A stretch of 64,000 nucleotides of DNA from Pararhodonellum marinum. Its GTDB lineage: Bacteria > Bacteroidota > Bacteroidia > Cytophagales > Cyclobacteriaceae. Positions within the stretch are counted from its first letter, which is position 1; every line of letters starts with the position of its first letter. The stretch lies in assembly GCF_015354735.1 (NCBI RefSeq), contig NZ_JACEFJ010000002.1, forward strand, positions 496,001-560,000, written 5' to 3'. The notes beneath the pieces were generated by a model. It had not been told where the DNA came from and searched no databases. It was given only the letters and a program-made list of their open reading frames with translations. The position numbers were made by a program, and so were the translations under genes. Positions 1 through 8,522 of this stretch are shown in pieces.

Positions 1-1
1 T

Positions 2-196
2 GTGACAGAGTTCCTCAGAAACATTAAGCATGCCGGTTATCTGGACAGGGTCATGTTTGGCTCAGACCAAATGACATGGCCATATGCAATAGGTAAATCA
101 ATTGATTTTTTAAATAGTCTCGAATTCCTCACCGAAGAGGATAAAGAAGGTATATTCTATGATAATGCAGCTAGATTTTTAAAGCTGAAAGAATAG
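2..196 (+). CDS. Amidohydrolase (Amidohydro_2 family), C-terminal end only
   Basis: This is the 3' end of a gene that enters from the left edge, so the apparent GTG at base 2 is not a credible start. The roughly 64 visible residues contain RVMFGSDQMTWP followed by an FLTEEDKEGIFYDNAARFL segment. That is the usual C-terminus of TIM-barrel amidohydrolases of the Amidohydro_2 type, where the Asp of the GSD motif is the catalytic base or metal ligand and the N-A-x-R-x-F segment ends the protein. Substrate cannot be told from this fragment. The next gene (start 247) is another amide-bond hydrolase, which fits a shared catabolic role but does not prove it. Confidence 0.75.
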   Translation: MTEFLRNIKHAGYLDRVMFGSDQMTWPYAIGKSIDFLNSLEFLTEEDKEGIFYDNAARFLKLKE

Positions 197-246
197 CTAT
201 AAAAGTTTAAAAAATGAAAATTGATAACAACCAATTTTGACAAAAC

Positions 247-1569
247 ATGAAACGAAGAACTTTCATCAAAAACTCCTCCCTGACCGCTCTTAGTGTCACA
301 GCATTTGGTATAGTCGACTCAAGAAGTGAAGGGTTCACATTGAATCAAAAACTGAGGGTAAACGAAGACCGAATTGAAAACCGCATCTTTGAACTGGCCA
401 AATATGGAAGGGACGAGAACGGTCGCGGGTACCGGGTTGCATACAGCAAAGGCGACATAGAGGGAAGAGCATGGTTTATGCAGCTGATGGAAAATGCAGG
501 TCTTGAGGTATCCATCGACAGTGGTGGAAATATTCTGGGAAAGCGAAAAGGAAAAAATCCTTCATTGAAAACCATTGCTTTTGGATCACATATTGACATG
601 GTACCTGATGGAGGGGATTACGATGGCACTTTGGGTTCTCTTGTGGCATTGGAGGTAATTGAGGTGTTGAATGAAAATAAAATTGTCACGGATCATCCGT
701 TGGAAATAATTATTTTTTCCAATGAAGAAGGAGGGACTTTTGGTAGCAAAGCCCTTGTCGGCAAATTGACTACTGATAACCTAAAACTGATGAGCCAAAG
801 TGGCCTAACGATAGCAGAAGGCATAAAAGCTATAAGCGGAGATACCCATAATTTAACATCCTGTATTCGAAATAAAGAAGAATTCCTTGCATTTGTAGAA
901 CTCCATATAGAGCAAGGGGGGATTTTAGATAAGGAAAATATACGAGTTGGAGTGGTGGAAGGTATAGTCGGAATAGACGAATGGGATGTAACGGTGGAAG
1001 GTTTTGCCAACCATGCGGGCACCACTCCGATGAATCTGCGGAAAGACGCAATGCTTTCAGCCGCCAAACTCATTATCGCATGCAATGAAGTGATAAGCAG
1101 TCATAAAGGTAAACAGGTTGGTACAGTAGGGAAAATTTCCGCACAGCCGGGAGCCTATAACGTAGTCCCGGGAAAAGCTGTATTCGGATTGGAGATCAGA
1201 GACCTGTCTCAGGATAAAATCAGAACACTTTTTCAGGAGATAGAAAAACGGGCAGCAGCCATCGCAGCGGAAGATGGAACAACAATTACTTTCAATCAAA
1301 TCCTTAACATGTCACCTGCATTATCGAATAAAGCTATTCAGGATAAGATAGTGCAGTCGGCAAAAGAGTTGGGTTTGACATACAAGAATATGCAAAGTGG
1401 GGCAGGGCATGATTCGCAGCAGATGGCCACTATCGCTCCGATGGGGATGATTTTCGTGCCAAGTGTAGGAGGTATCAGTCATTCACCCAAGGAGTTTACC
1501 AAGGCAGCCGATATAGCTAATGGAGCAAATGTCCTTTTGCAAACAATTATGGCTCTTGACAGGGAATGA
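247..1569 (+). CDS. Exported M20-family Zn hydrolase (N-carbamoyl-amino-acid hydrolase / allantoate amidohydrolase-like)
   Basis: The 440-residue protein has the M20 carbamoylase layout. Metal ligands expected for the family are visible: H115 and D117 in FGSHIDM, D126 in DYDG, E160-E161 in SNEEGG, H220 in ELHIEQGG and H388 near the C-terminus in GAGHDSQQ. HAGTTPMNLRKDAM marks the dimerisation/lid domain. The family hydrolyses N-carbamoyl amino acids, allantoate or ureidoglycolate; the ELHIEQG signature points to this branch rather than to peptidases. The N-terminus (RRTFIKNSSLTALSV) looks like a twin-arginine export signal, unusual because most homologues are cytosolic. The exact substrate is not readable. 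Confidence 0.85.
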   Translation: MKRRTFIKNSSLTALSVTAFGIVDSRSEGFTLNQKLRVNEDRIENRIFELAKYGRDENGRGYRVAYSKGDIEGRAWFMQLMENAGLEVSIDSGGNILGKRKGKNPSLKTIAFGSHIDMVPDGGDYDGTLGSLVALEVIEVLNENKIVTDHPLEIIIFSNEEGGTFGSKALVGKLTTDNLKLMSQSGLTIAEGIKAISGDTHNLTSCIRNKEEFLAFVELHIEQGGILDKENIRVGVVEGIVGIDEWDVTVEGFANHAGTTPMNLRKDAMLSAAKLIIACNEVISSHKGKQVGTVGKISAQPGAYNVVPGKAVFGLEIRDLSQDKIRTLFQEIEKRAAAIAAEDGTTITFNQILNMSPALSNKAIQDKIVQSAKELGLTYKNMQSGAGHDSQQMATIAPMGMIFVPSVGGISHSPKEFTKAADIANGANVLLQTIMALDRE

Positions 1570-1614
1570 GGGTTGATGCACCACCGTATTTTCACTTTAA
1601 ATATTAAACTGAAA

Positions 1615-2151
1615 ATGGCTATATATGAACACTTTAAAATTACTTCTTTTTTTTTGGCAGCACTATGTTCATTAGGGGCAGCAGCAGGTTGTAGTGATAA
1701 CTCCAAAATTCCAGAGGATGAAAAATCAGCACCCACCTTGAGTAAAACTGAAATGGAGGATGAAGCCTGGCACATGGAAGAACTGTATTGGGAGTATGTT
1801 CAGAACATTGATACTATCGCCTATAAAACACTTTGGCATGAGGACTTTATCGGGTATCCGAGTTTTGGGGATGGGGTTTCTGACAAAAGTAAAATTGCCA
1901 CTTGGATCCCTGATTTGCACAAAGACTCGGATCTGAAATTCAGCTATATCCTTCACAAAAAGGCATCAAATGCAATCGAAGATGTGGTGATGGTATTCTA
2001 CGACACAGATTATTTCTGGACAGACACAAGAAATAATATAGTCAAAAAAGGGACTTATAAGTTTACCCATACCTGGAAAAAGGTGGATGGTCAATGGCTG
2101 ATTCTTGGAGGAATGGCTGCATTGAAAGATCAGTGGGCCTTTGAAGATTAA
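1615..2151 (+). CDS. SnoaL/DUF4440-like (NTF2 fold) lipoprotein
   Basis: I start at 1615 because translation from there begins directly with a signal peptide ending in a lipobox (LGAAAGC); the TTG at 1573 and ATG at 1576 would put 14 extra residues in front of it. The mature part (about 150 residues) has the NTF2/SnoaL-like pattern: an acidic helix with paired Trp/Tyr, a DFIGYPSFGDGVSDK turn, and a C-terminal KVDGQWLILGGMAAL strand. Such proteins often have unknown function or act as small isomerase-like scaffolds. It lies only 45 bases after the M20 gene and is probably co-transcribed with it and with the next DUF4440 gene. Confidence 0.75.
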   Translation: MAIYEHFKITSFFLAALCSLGAAAGCSDNSKIPEDEKSAPTLSKTEMEDEAWHMEELYWEYVQNIDTIAYKTLWHEDFIGYPSFGDGVSDKSKIATWIPDLHKDSDLKFSYILHKKASNAIEDVVMVFYDTDYFWTDTRNNIVKKGTYKFTHTWKKVDGQWLILGGMAALKDQWAFED

Positions 2152-2193
2152 GCATAATTTCGAAAATAATACACCCGTCCTCCTAAAAAATTC

Positions 2194-2634
2194 ATGAAAA
2201 TAAAATCAAATTTTCTAACAATTCTAACAGTTCTAACGCTTTTCTCTTGCTCTGAGAAAATGGATTATGAATCAGCCAACGCCTATATTTTAAAATCTGC
2301 ACAAGAATGGGCAGATGCGATAAATGAGGGCGATTCCTTAGTAATTGATCGGATTGTAGCAGATGACTTCGTGGGAGTAAGTTTAAGGGGTGATCTTTAT
2401 GACAAACAAACCTTGATTCGTGAGTCTAAAATGAAAGCAAACCGATCTTACAAACCCAAGGTTTTCAATGTTACCATAAGATTTTACGGAGAGGCCGCTG
2501 TGGCACAGGGTAATGAGACCTGGACAAAAATAGCCGACTCTACCAGCACAACCAATATCTGGACCGATACCTGGATATACAGAGATAAAAAGTGGCAGAT
2601 AGTAGCGGCACAGGATTTAAAGTTGAATCAATAA
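2194..2634 (+). CDS. DUF4440 / SnoaL-like lipoprotein
   Basis: The 146-residue protein begins with a lipoprotein signal (LTLFSCSEK). Its NTF2-like domain contains SAQEWADAINEGDS, VADDFVGVSLRGDLYDKQTLI and the closing DTWIYRDKKWQIVAAQDLKL, the standard DUF4440 pattern. It follows the preceding NTF2-like lipoprotein by 42 bases, so the two are likely a tandem pair in one transcript. No catalytic residues can be assigned with confidence. Four genes of this fold occur in the first 17 kb. Confidence 0.75.
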   Translation: MKIKSNFLTILTVLTLFSCSEKMDYESANAYILKSAQEWADAINEGDSLVIDRIVADDFVGVSLRGDLYDKQTLIRESKMKANRSYKPKVFNVTIRFYGEAAVAQGNETWTKIADSTSTTNIWTDTWIYRDKKWQIVAAQDLKLNQ

Positions 2635-2678
2635 AAAGCTTTAAAGATCTTTACCATAGGAAATTTAATGATTAAGAT

Positions 2679-2787
2679 ATGATCAAACTATTCCGAAACC
2701 TGTCTGCCGGACAGGCGGGAAATAAGGTGAGCATCTATTTCAAATCCTCAATTGGAGAAAAAGTGCGTGTGGTGATTTGCATTAATA
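2679..2787 (+). pseudogene. Decayed 5' fragment of a DUF6090 gene
   Basis: The reading frame MIKLFRN...VSIYFKSSIGEKVRVVI aligns by eye with the first 40 residues of the intact DUF6090 genes nearby (pattern M-I-K-F-F-R-K-I-R-Q...SSYLKYAIGEIFLVVIGI). The conserved RQKLL segment is replaced by a 21-base GC-rich palindrome (2699-2719), and homology stops where the palindromic element at 2788 begins. The 75-codon frame that continues to 2906 therefore reads through non-coding repeat sequence and is not a gene. It is probably an old member of the array disrupted by two repeat insertions. Confidence 0.6.
2699..2719 (+). repeat. Short REP-like palindrome, copy 1
   Basis: A 21-base GC-rich imperfect palindrome starting CCTGTC and ending CAGGCGGG. 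Related units sit at 11678-11697, 11991-12011 and, inverted, at 63110-63129. Here it lies inside the DUF6090 fragment and replaces conserved codons. Confidence 0.6.
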
Positions 2788-2964
2788 GTCCCTTTAGGGA
2801 CTCGATATGGGTAGAACCAAAGATTAACGATGACCTCACCGTGCCTTTAGGTACGGGATATAATATGAGGAACCTTAAAGCATTTCAAATCATATGGCGT
2901 ACCTAAAGGCACGCCGTTTCTGTTCATCTTTTTGTTTCTACCTATATTTTGTCCCTAAAGGGAC
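2788..2964. repeat. Composite palindromic element, copy A (full length)
   Basis: The element is bounded by GTCCCTTTAGGGAC (2788-2801) and GTCCCTAAAGGGAC (2951-2964), which are reverse complements of each other and each nearly self-complementary. Inside, the outer arms continue as GATATGGGTAGAA against TTCTACCTATAT. A second inverted pair is CGTGCCTTTAGGTACG (2840-2855) against CGTACCTAAAGGCACG. The whole 177 bases can therefore fold into one long branched hairpin. No protein is encoded. The same design recurs at 11614-11806 and, as a left half only, at 11929-12023. Confidence 0.75.
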
Positions 2965-2998
2965 AATGTTTTTATAAAGCATCAAATAACTGATTCCT

Positions 2999-3763
2999 AT
3001 GCTAAAAATCTTTAGAACAATCCGCCAAAAACTTTTGCATGAAGGAAAGATTGCAAATTATATCAAATACGCCATTGGCGAAATCTTACTTGTAGTGATC
3101 GGGATATTGATTGCGCTTCAGATCAATACTTGGAATGAGAACAGAAAACTTGACCAGCAGGAAAAGTCATACCTCAACAGATTGATCCGGGAAAACAAAA
3201 GTGATGTGCTTACTTTCGCAGCCGAAATTGAGCGGCTGGAAAAGAACAATGAGAAAATTGCCAATTTCAGCAATGCATTCAAAGATTCGGATAGCAGTGA
3301 TTCTCTATTGGTTCACAGTGCAAGTGAATTTATGATTTATGGCTCACTTTATCCCCGCTTCAATCCTTCCGTTTCCACCTATGAGGACTTGTCCAGTACC
3401 GGAAACCTGGGCATTATTAAGGATACCGGATTAAGAGACCAAATTGTTACCCACTACCAAAGTTACCAAGCTGTGGAATGGGACTATAAGATAAATGCTG
3501 ATTGGGCCATGCCCATTGATGCCCCATTATTTATCCATACAGATGCTTTAATTTTTGATACTGCTATTACCTCATTCCTTTTTCCAGTAGAATCTACTGA
3601 CAAACTGGCTGACGATCTTAGGGCAAATAAAGAAATCTACCTGCGAAATGCCGCCCTTCATTATTGGATCAACAAAGATTGTATGATTATGCTCAAACAA
3701 ATAAAAGAAGAAACTTCGGCATTGGTAAAAATTTTGGAAGATGCCATCAACTTGAAAGGATAA
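2999..3763 (+). CDS. DUF6090 family membrane protein (stand-alone copy)
   Basis: The 254-residue protein has the family hallmark: an amphipathic basic N-terminus (IFRTIRQKLL), then YAIGEILLVVIGILIALQIN, a single membrane helix at about residues 24-43. A long, mostly helical region of about 200 residues follows, starting WNENRKLDQQEKSYLNRLIRENKSD. DUF6090 has no assigned function. By the positive-inside rule the short RQKLL end should be cytoplasmic and the large domain periplasmic. It sits between a decayed copy of the same family and a decayed AbiEii-like gene, apart from the main array that starts at 6181. Confidence 0.8.
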   Translation: MLKIFRTIRQKLLHEGKIANYIKYAIGEILLVVIGILIALQINTWNENRKLDQQEKSYLNRLIRENKSDVLTFAAEIERLEKNNEKIANFSNAFKDSDSSDSLLVHSASEFMIYGSLYPRFNPSVSTYEDLSSTGNLGIIKDTGLRDQIVTHYQSYQAVEWDYKINADWAMPIDAPLFIHTDALIFDTAITSFLFPVESTDKLADDLRANKEIYLRNAALHYWINKDCMIMLKQIKEETSALVKILEDAINLKG

Positions 3764-3824
3764 GGATTTTAATATAAGTTCCCAATGATTAATTTTCAAT
3801 TTGCTGAATAAAATTATTGGCTAA

Positions 3825-4173
3825 CTTACTGAAATTCTTTCAGCGTATCCCGAAGGTTTGCAGATATACCGAGCATTTGTATTGTGCGAATATTTGCAGT
3901 ACAAAATATTGGAGATCCTTTTCGATGGGCCCTATGCTTCCAAATTTTTATGATATCGTTATTCTGCTTTCCAAATCTGTGAAGCCAAATTATGATTACT
4001 TGCGCATGAAACTAGGCGTATCCAATTCCGGGCAGTTAAGCGATCGAATCCGGGACTTGGATGCACGTACAAACATTGAAGAAATGGTAGATGATGTGAG
4101 CCCATTTTTATGTTATCCTGCCAACGAAAAGAAAAACAGGCTGTTTTTACCAATTGTTGAACAGTCAAATTAG
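3825..4173 (+). pseudogene. Remnant of an AbiEii/AbiGii-type nucleotidyltransferase toxin
   Basis: Two reading frames must be joined. Frame one (3825-3947) reads LTEILSAYPEGLQIYRAFVL then CEYLQYKILEILFDGPYASKF, the usual N-terminal lead-in to the GG-T-A-L-R nucleotidyltransferase motif of AbiEii proteins. Frame two (about 3939-4173) reads NFYDIVILLSKSVKPNYDYL, then a VEPFL-like DDVSPFLCY and LFLPIVEQ, the C-terminal part of the same family. The central region with the catalytic GS/GG-T motif is missing and the frame changes at the joint, so the gene is dead. No AbiEi antitoxin gene lies beside it. The 118-codon frame at 3817 mixes the wrong N-terminal frame with the true C-terminal one. Confidence 0.6.
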
Positions 4174-4388
4174 GGCTAAAATCAACCCTCCTTCGGAAAA
4201 TAAATCCCCTCATTGGGACAGAAAATCCTGCACTTCGTCCTAAGTCAGCGCTTTGGAAGATTCCATTTTTCTATCTTAATCCAAACTGAATTCATCAAAG
4301 TTTTATCCATATCAGCAAAGCCCAATCCTTATTCAACTTGAATTGTTTTTTATGAAAAAATCCAGTTTCCTAATTTTTTACTAGCCCT

Positions 4389-5693
4389 ATGAAAACAAGC
4401 CAAGAAGGATTAAAACGGGAAGTTGGGGTATGGGGACTTTCAGCCAATATTGTCAATATCATGGTGGGAGCGGGCATCTTTGTTTTGCCTGCCATCATCG
4501 CCGAAACCATGGGGGCTTCCGGGGTCTTGGCTTACCTGTTTTGTGGATTGCTGATCGGTTTGGTCATGCTTTGTTTTGCAGAGGTGGGGAGTAAGGTGAC
4601 CCATTCCGGTGGAGGATACGCTTATGTGGAGACTGCCTTTGGGGCTTATCCGGGATTTTTGGTTTCAATATTCTCTTTGATGGGAAGTATTTTTGCAGAT
4701 GCGGCAGTTTCCAATGCCCTAGTGGAGATTATGGCATTGCTTTTCCCGATTTTCAAGACTCCGCCTCTTAGAATATTTTCCCTCTTTCTTTTATTTTCAG
4801 GCTTGGCCATCCTCAATGTCATTGGTGTCAAACAGGGAATTGGACTGGTCAAAATCACTACCGTCGCAAAATTGATTCCACTATTGCTCCTTATAAGCTT
4901 TGGCTGGAAAGATGTGCAATGGGTCAATTTATCTTGGGAATCTGAACCGACCATCCAAAAATTGGGAGAGGCTTCCCTGATCTTATTTTTTGCTTTTATG
5001 GGTGGGGATGCGGGCCTGTCGATTGGAGGGGAAATCAAAAACCCACAAAAGACGGTACCCCGTGCGATTTTTATAGGGATTTCGGGTGTGTTATTGCTCT
5101 ACATACTTATCCAATTGGTTTCTCAGGGAATTTTGGGCAATGACCTTCCAAATCTAAAAGAAGCACCTCTGGCAGAAGCTGCTAAAGTTGTTTTTGGACC
5201 CGTAGGATATACCTTTCTTTTTGTTGGAACAGGGATATCCATGTTTGGAATGGTCAGTGGGCAGATCCTGAATAATCCAAGAGTGATTTTTAGACTTTCC
5301 CGGGATGGGGTGATTCCTTTCAGTAGGTTGGCTTCTATCCACCACAAATTCAAAACTCCTTATTTGGCGATTTTGCTGTACAGTGGGCTGGGTTTTACCC
5401 TTGCCACTATAGGAGGCTTTAGACAACTGGCCGTAATCGCCGCTTCAAGTGTATTGTTGCTTTATTTTGGCGTTTCGCTCTCGGTGATCGGTCTTCGCAG
5501 AAAGAAGGATTTAGATAATGGAGGTTTCAAAATCCCTTTTGGTTATACTGTTCCTATCATTTCAGCAGGTATTATTCTTTTTTTCCTTTCCAATTTGACG
5601 GGATTTGAGATCCAAGGAATGCTGACCTTGATTGTGGTTTTGACGGTGGTGTATTTTTTGGGAAAGGTCTATAGAAAATTGAAGAATCGCTGA
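4389..5693 (+). CDS. APC-superfamily amino acid permease
   Basis: The 434-residue protein is almost entirely hydrophobic, with about 12 predicted membrane helices. It opens with LSANIVNIMVGAGIFVLPA, the helix 1 signature G-A-G-I-F of amino acid-polyamine-organocation transporters. SHSGGGYAYVETAFG-like and GLSIGGEIKNPQKTVPRAI segments (helix 6 and the loop after it) match the same family. It probably imports or exchanges an amino acid across the inner membrane; substrate is not evident. It is followed after 39 bases by a SnoaL-like gene and then the DUF6090 array on the same strand, so it may head that transcript. Confidence 0.85.
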   Translation: MKTSQEGLKREVGVWGLSANIVNIMVGAGIFVLPAIIAETMGASGVLAYLFCGLLIGLVMLCFAEVGSKVTHSGGGYAYVETAFGAYPGFLVSIFSLMGSIFADAAVSNALVEIMALLFPIFKTPPLRIFSLFLLFSGLAILNVIGVKQGIGLVKITTVAKLIPLLLLISFGWKDVQWVNLSWESEPTIQKLGEASLILFFAFMGGDAGLSIGGEIKNPQKTVPRAIFIGISGVLLLYILIQLVSQGILGNDLPNLKEAPLAEAAKVVFGPVGYTFLFVGTGISMFGMVSGQILNNPRVIFRLSRDGVIPFSRLASIHHKFKTPYLAILLYSGLGFTLATIGGFRQLAVIAASSVLLLYFGVSLSVIGLRRKKDLDNGGFKIPFGYTVPIISAGIILFFLSNLTGFEIQGMLTLIVVLTVVYFLGKVYRKLKNR

Positions 5694-5732
5694 AAATCTG
5701 GATATTATGGTCAAATCAAAAAATAGAAGAAA

Positions 5733-6176
5733 ATGAAAATTTTGGTTGCTCCTATAATCATTTTGCTCCTTTTACTTCCGGAGATTTCTTTTGGTCAAAA
5801 TAAGGAGATCTCTAAAATTCTATCCCAAAGAGAAGCTTCCAATCAGGCCCTTCGTGCTTTTGATGAGGTATTGAATGCGAGCTTTTCCACAGAAGACGCC
5901 TTGATCACCACAGGGGCAGGCACTTTGATTTCCGGAAAAAAAGAATTGATCAAGTATATCCAAGAATCGATTGGCCCGAGAATGTATTGGATCCGGACTC
6001 CGGATGAAGTGCTGGTCAATCCCAAAACCATGCTGGCATGGGAAACGGGAACCTGGAAAGGATATGTAGAAGGTTCGGATGAGGCTGTAGTGGGAGGTAA
6101 ATATTCCGCCCAATGGACCAAAGCCTCAGGGACTTGGCTGATTCAATCGCAGTTGTTTGTCACACTGGAAAATTAA
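5733..6176 (+). CDS. Secreted SnoaL/DUF4440-like protein
   Basis: The 147-residue protein has a cleavable signal peptide (IIILLLLLPEISFGQ) and an NTF2-like domain with NQALRAFDEVLNASFSTEDA, GTLISGKKELIKYIQ, PKTMLAWETGTWKGY and a closing KASGTWLIQSQLFVTL. There is no lipobox Cys, unlike the two lipoproteins near 2000. It ends 4 bases before the first membrane protein of the array, so it is likely translated from the same message. Function unknown; the fold is common to small ligand-binding or isomerase-like proteins. Confidence 0.75.
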   Translation: MKILVAPIIILLLLLPEISFGQNKEISKILSQREASNQALRAFDEVLNASFSTEDALITTGAGTLISGKKELIKYIQESIGPRMYWIRTPDEVLVNPKTMLAWETGTWKGYVEGSDEAVVGGKYSAQWTKASGTWLIQSQLFVTLEN

Positions 6177-6180
6177 GGGG

Positions 6181-6960
6181 ATGGAAGAAAATCAAGAAAT
6201 AGCTGAAAGCGGGAAAGACCTCTCCAACAAAGAGGTAATTAACTCTTTGAAAAAGAAGAACTGGAAATCCTATTTTAAAGAGTTCTTTATGCTGTTTTTG
6301 GCGGTCTTCTGTGGATTCCTTGCGGAGAATTACAGAGAGTCTTTGAGTGCAAAAAAGATTGAAAAAGAATATATCCTCTCTTTGATAGAAGACTTAAAAA
6401 CGGACACAACCAACCTTAGCGGGTATATCTCCTTCCGAAAAGAAAAGAGCGTACTGATGGACTCTTTAGCTGAAATGATGCTATCAGAAAAACGAAGTAT
6501 AATGGGAAATCAGATTTATTTTTTGGCGAGGCAGGTATTTAATGACCAGTCATTTTTCTATTCGGATGGCACCATACAGCAGCTCAAAAATACCGGGAAC
6601 CTTCGGCTGCTTCGGAAAAGAAATGTAGTCAATGAATTGCTCAAATATGAGAAAAAGGTGAGGGTGTTGGAGGAATGGGACGAGAATGACAACAGAACCA
6701 AATCCACCTTTCGCGAAATGGGAGGAAGGGTCTTCCATTCCGCAGAATTGAACTCTACGATGGATTCAGAAATGAGATTCGTCATGCCGACCACCAATCC
6801 CCAATTGATCACAGCTGATTTTGGGGTCATCAATGAGATTGCTTTTCAAATCCACTATCTATCCAAAATGACCAAAGGCAATAGCCTCCGGGCGGAATCC
6901 TTAAAGTCTGACGCAGCGCGCTTATTGGAATTAATTCATTCAGAATATAAACTCAACTGA
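6181..6960 (+). CDS. DUF6090-like single-pass membrane protein, array member 1
   Basis: I use ATG 6181, 4 bases after the preceding stop; the alternative at 6157 would overlap that gene and add residues with no family support. The 259-residue protein has a hydrophilic N-terminal tail of about 35 residues, then NWKSYFKEFFMLFLAVFCGFLAENYRES, where the middle is a membrane helix, and then a long helical region with IQQLKNTGNLRLLRKRNVV. That G-N-L-R-L segment corresponds to the S-S-x-G-x-L-x-x-I motif of DUF6090 members. It differs from the classical members in lacking the FFRKIRQKLL start. Function unknown. Confidence 0.75.
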   Translation: MEENQEIAESGKDLSNKEVINSLKKKNWKSYFKEFFMLFLAVFCGFLAENYRESLSAKKIEKEYILSLIEDLKTDTTNLSGYISFRKEKSVLMDSLAEMMLSEKRSIMGNQIYFLARQVFNDQSFFYSDGTIQQLKNTGNLRLLRKRNVVNELLKYEKKVRVLEEWDENDNRTKSTFREMGGRVFHSAELNSTMDSEMRFVMPTTNPQLITADFGVINEIAFQIHYLSKMTKGNSLRAESLKSDAARLLELIHSEYKLN

Positions 6961-6962
6961 CC

Positions 6963-7724
6963 ATGGAAAAGCAATCCATAAATCAAGATCAGAGTATTGA
7001 AGAGCGCAATCCCAAGGAGACAATCGTCTCTAAAAAGAGAAACTGGTCATCTTATTTCAAGGAGTTCTTTATGCTGTTTTTGGCAATTTCCCTTGGATTT
7101 TTTGTAGAAAACCAAAGGGAATCCTACGTCGAAAACAAGAGTGCCAAAGTCCTCGCACAATCTATGTTGGAAGATCTGGAACAGGATAAAGCCGCCTTGC
7201 ACTCAGCCATACGATTCAACAAAGATAAAGAAGTCGAAATTTCATCTCTGATGGAAATTTTCAACAGTCCCCAAAATACGTGGGATACTTTGGCCATCTT
7301 CCGGAAAATGACAGCAACCTTCGCCACTTTCCCTTTTTCTCCCACAGATGGGACCTATACCCAAATGAAATCCTCCGGAACACTCCGATTCTTTGAACAG
7401 AGTTTGGTGAATCAAATGAATGCTTATGACAATCAACTTAGGAAAACCCTATTTCGGGACGAACTCATTGAGAAAGCGGAGTGGGAACTTGTCCCGTTAG
7501 GTGCTGAGATATTGAATTTTGAAGTGACGGGAGAGTTACGGTTCAACAAGTCTATCACCCGGGAAATGTATCTTAAAATTTCGGACAAACGAACCCTAGA
7601 TATTTTCATCAACAAAATAGCCGTGGTTCGAACAATGATGGGACGCTCAATACAAGAATATGAAGCGCAGCTAGTTCAGAGTGAAGACCTGATCAAAGAG
7701 GTCAAAGAGAAATATCGCTTATAG
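6963..7724 (+). CDS. DUF6090-like single-pass membrane protein, array member 2
   Basis: The 253-residue protein is a close paralogue of member 1. It has a charged tail of about 28 residues, then SYFKEFFMLFLAISLGFFVE with the membrane helix, a coiled region beginning NQRESYVENKSAKVLAQSMLEDLEQDK, and a YTQMKSSGTLRFFEQSLVNQM motif. Only 2 bases separate it from member 1. Nucleotide identity between the two is obvious around the TTCTTTATGCTGTTTTTGGC stretch, suggesting a tandem duplication of this subtype. Confidence 0.75.
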   Translation: MEKQSINQDQSIEERNPKETIVSKKRNWSSYFKEFFMLFLAISLGFFVENQRESYVENKSAKVLAQSMLEDLEQDKAALHSAIRFNKDKEVEISSLMEIFNSPQNTWDTLAIFRKMTATFATFPFSPTDGTYTQMKSSGTLRFFEQSLVNQMNAYDNQLRKTLFRDELIEKAEWELVPLGAEILNFEVTGELRFNKSITREMYLKISDKRTLDIFINKIAVVRTMMGRSIQEYEAQLVQSEDLIKEVKEKYRL

Positions 7725-7757
7725 AAAAAACGGGTTGAGAAAAACAAATAAAGATCC

Positions 7758-8522
7758 ATGCTAAAATTCTTCCGCAAAATCCGCCAAAAACTCCTTCGGC
7801 AAAATCGGGTGACTAGGTATCTGGCCTATGCCGTAGGAGAGATAATATTAGTAGTGATAGGTATCCTTATAGCCCTTCAATTAAATATTCAAAAAGAAGA
7901 GAATAAAGAAAAGATAGTAATAGAGCAGCTTTTAAAAGGTATTCAGGCTGATTTGAAATTGGAAGTTGAACGCATTGATTTTCTGCAGGCATACTATGGT
8001 GATATTACTAATGGCATTCAACAAATTCTTTTAAATTACCAAGGGAAGGAAAGCAATACCAATCAAGAGCTAGGGCTACATTTTCTTAACACTTTTGAAT
8101 TTCGAAAATTTTCAAAGTTTAACACCAACTACCAGACACTTTATGGAAGTAGTCTGTTGCAGGAAATTGAGGATAAAACACTTTCAGAAGAAATTATCAC
8201 TTACCATTCCAAACAATTTTTAGAGTGGTCTTTGGAAATTTACCAACAAAAGGCCAGCGCCTTTGATTTTAACGATGCCCCTCAATTTTACCCATTAGAT
8301 AAACTTCAGCGCGGTGCCAATTATCAATTTATTCCTGATTTCCGTTTGGGAGTTGGTGATCAGTATGCCACGGATTTTAAAGAATTTATCAAAGAACCTC
8401 AAGTATTAAACTTCCTGGTAGATCTGCTCCATCAGAGTGAATTGGTTTTTAATAATCTTAAAACCTATAAAGAAACAAACCTGACTTTATCAAACCGAAT
8501 ACAAAAATACCTTGATCAATGA
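7758..8522 (+). CDS. DUF6090 family membrane protein, array member 3
   Basis: 254 residues. It starts with FFRKIRQKLLRQNRVTRYLA and continues YAVGEIILVVIGILIALQLN, the single membrane helix (about residues 24-43). The rest is predicted helical and more AT-rich in codon use than its neighbours. The usual S-x-G-x-L motif after the mid-region is represented by NYQTLYGSSLLQEIEDKTLS. Its last codon and stop overlap the start of member 4 by four bases, so the two are translationally coupled. Confidence 0.78.
   Translation: MLKFFRKIRQKLLRQNRVTRYLAYAVGEIILVVIGILIALQLNIQKEENKEKIVIEQLLKGIQADLKLEVERIDFLQAYYGDITNGIQQILLNYQGKESNTNQELGLHFLNTFEFRKFSKFNTNYQTLYGSSLLQEIEDKTLSEEIITYHSKQFLEWSLEIYQQKASAFDFNDAPQFYPLDKLQRGANYQFIPDFRLGVGDQYATDFKEFIKEPQVLNFLVDLLHQSELVFNNLKTYKETNLTLSNRIQKYLDQ

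Noticed and set aside
2679-2906. 75-codon gene downstream of the DUF4440 lipoprotein
   Set aside because: Only the first 36 codons resemble a DUF6090 start; the rest reads through a palindromic element, so I call a pseudogene fragment.
3817-4173. Intact 118-residue hypothetical protein
   Set aside because: The N-terminal part matches AbiEii only in a different frame, and the two halves need a frameshift and a missing centre to join.
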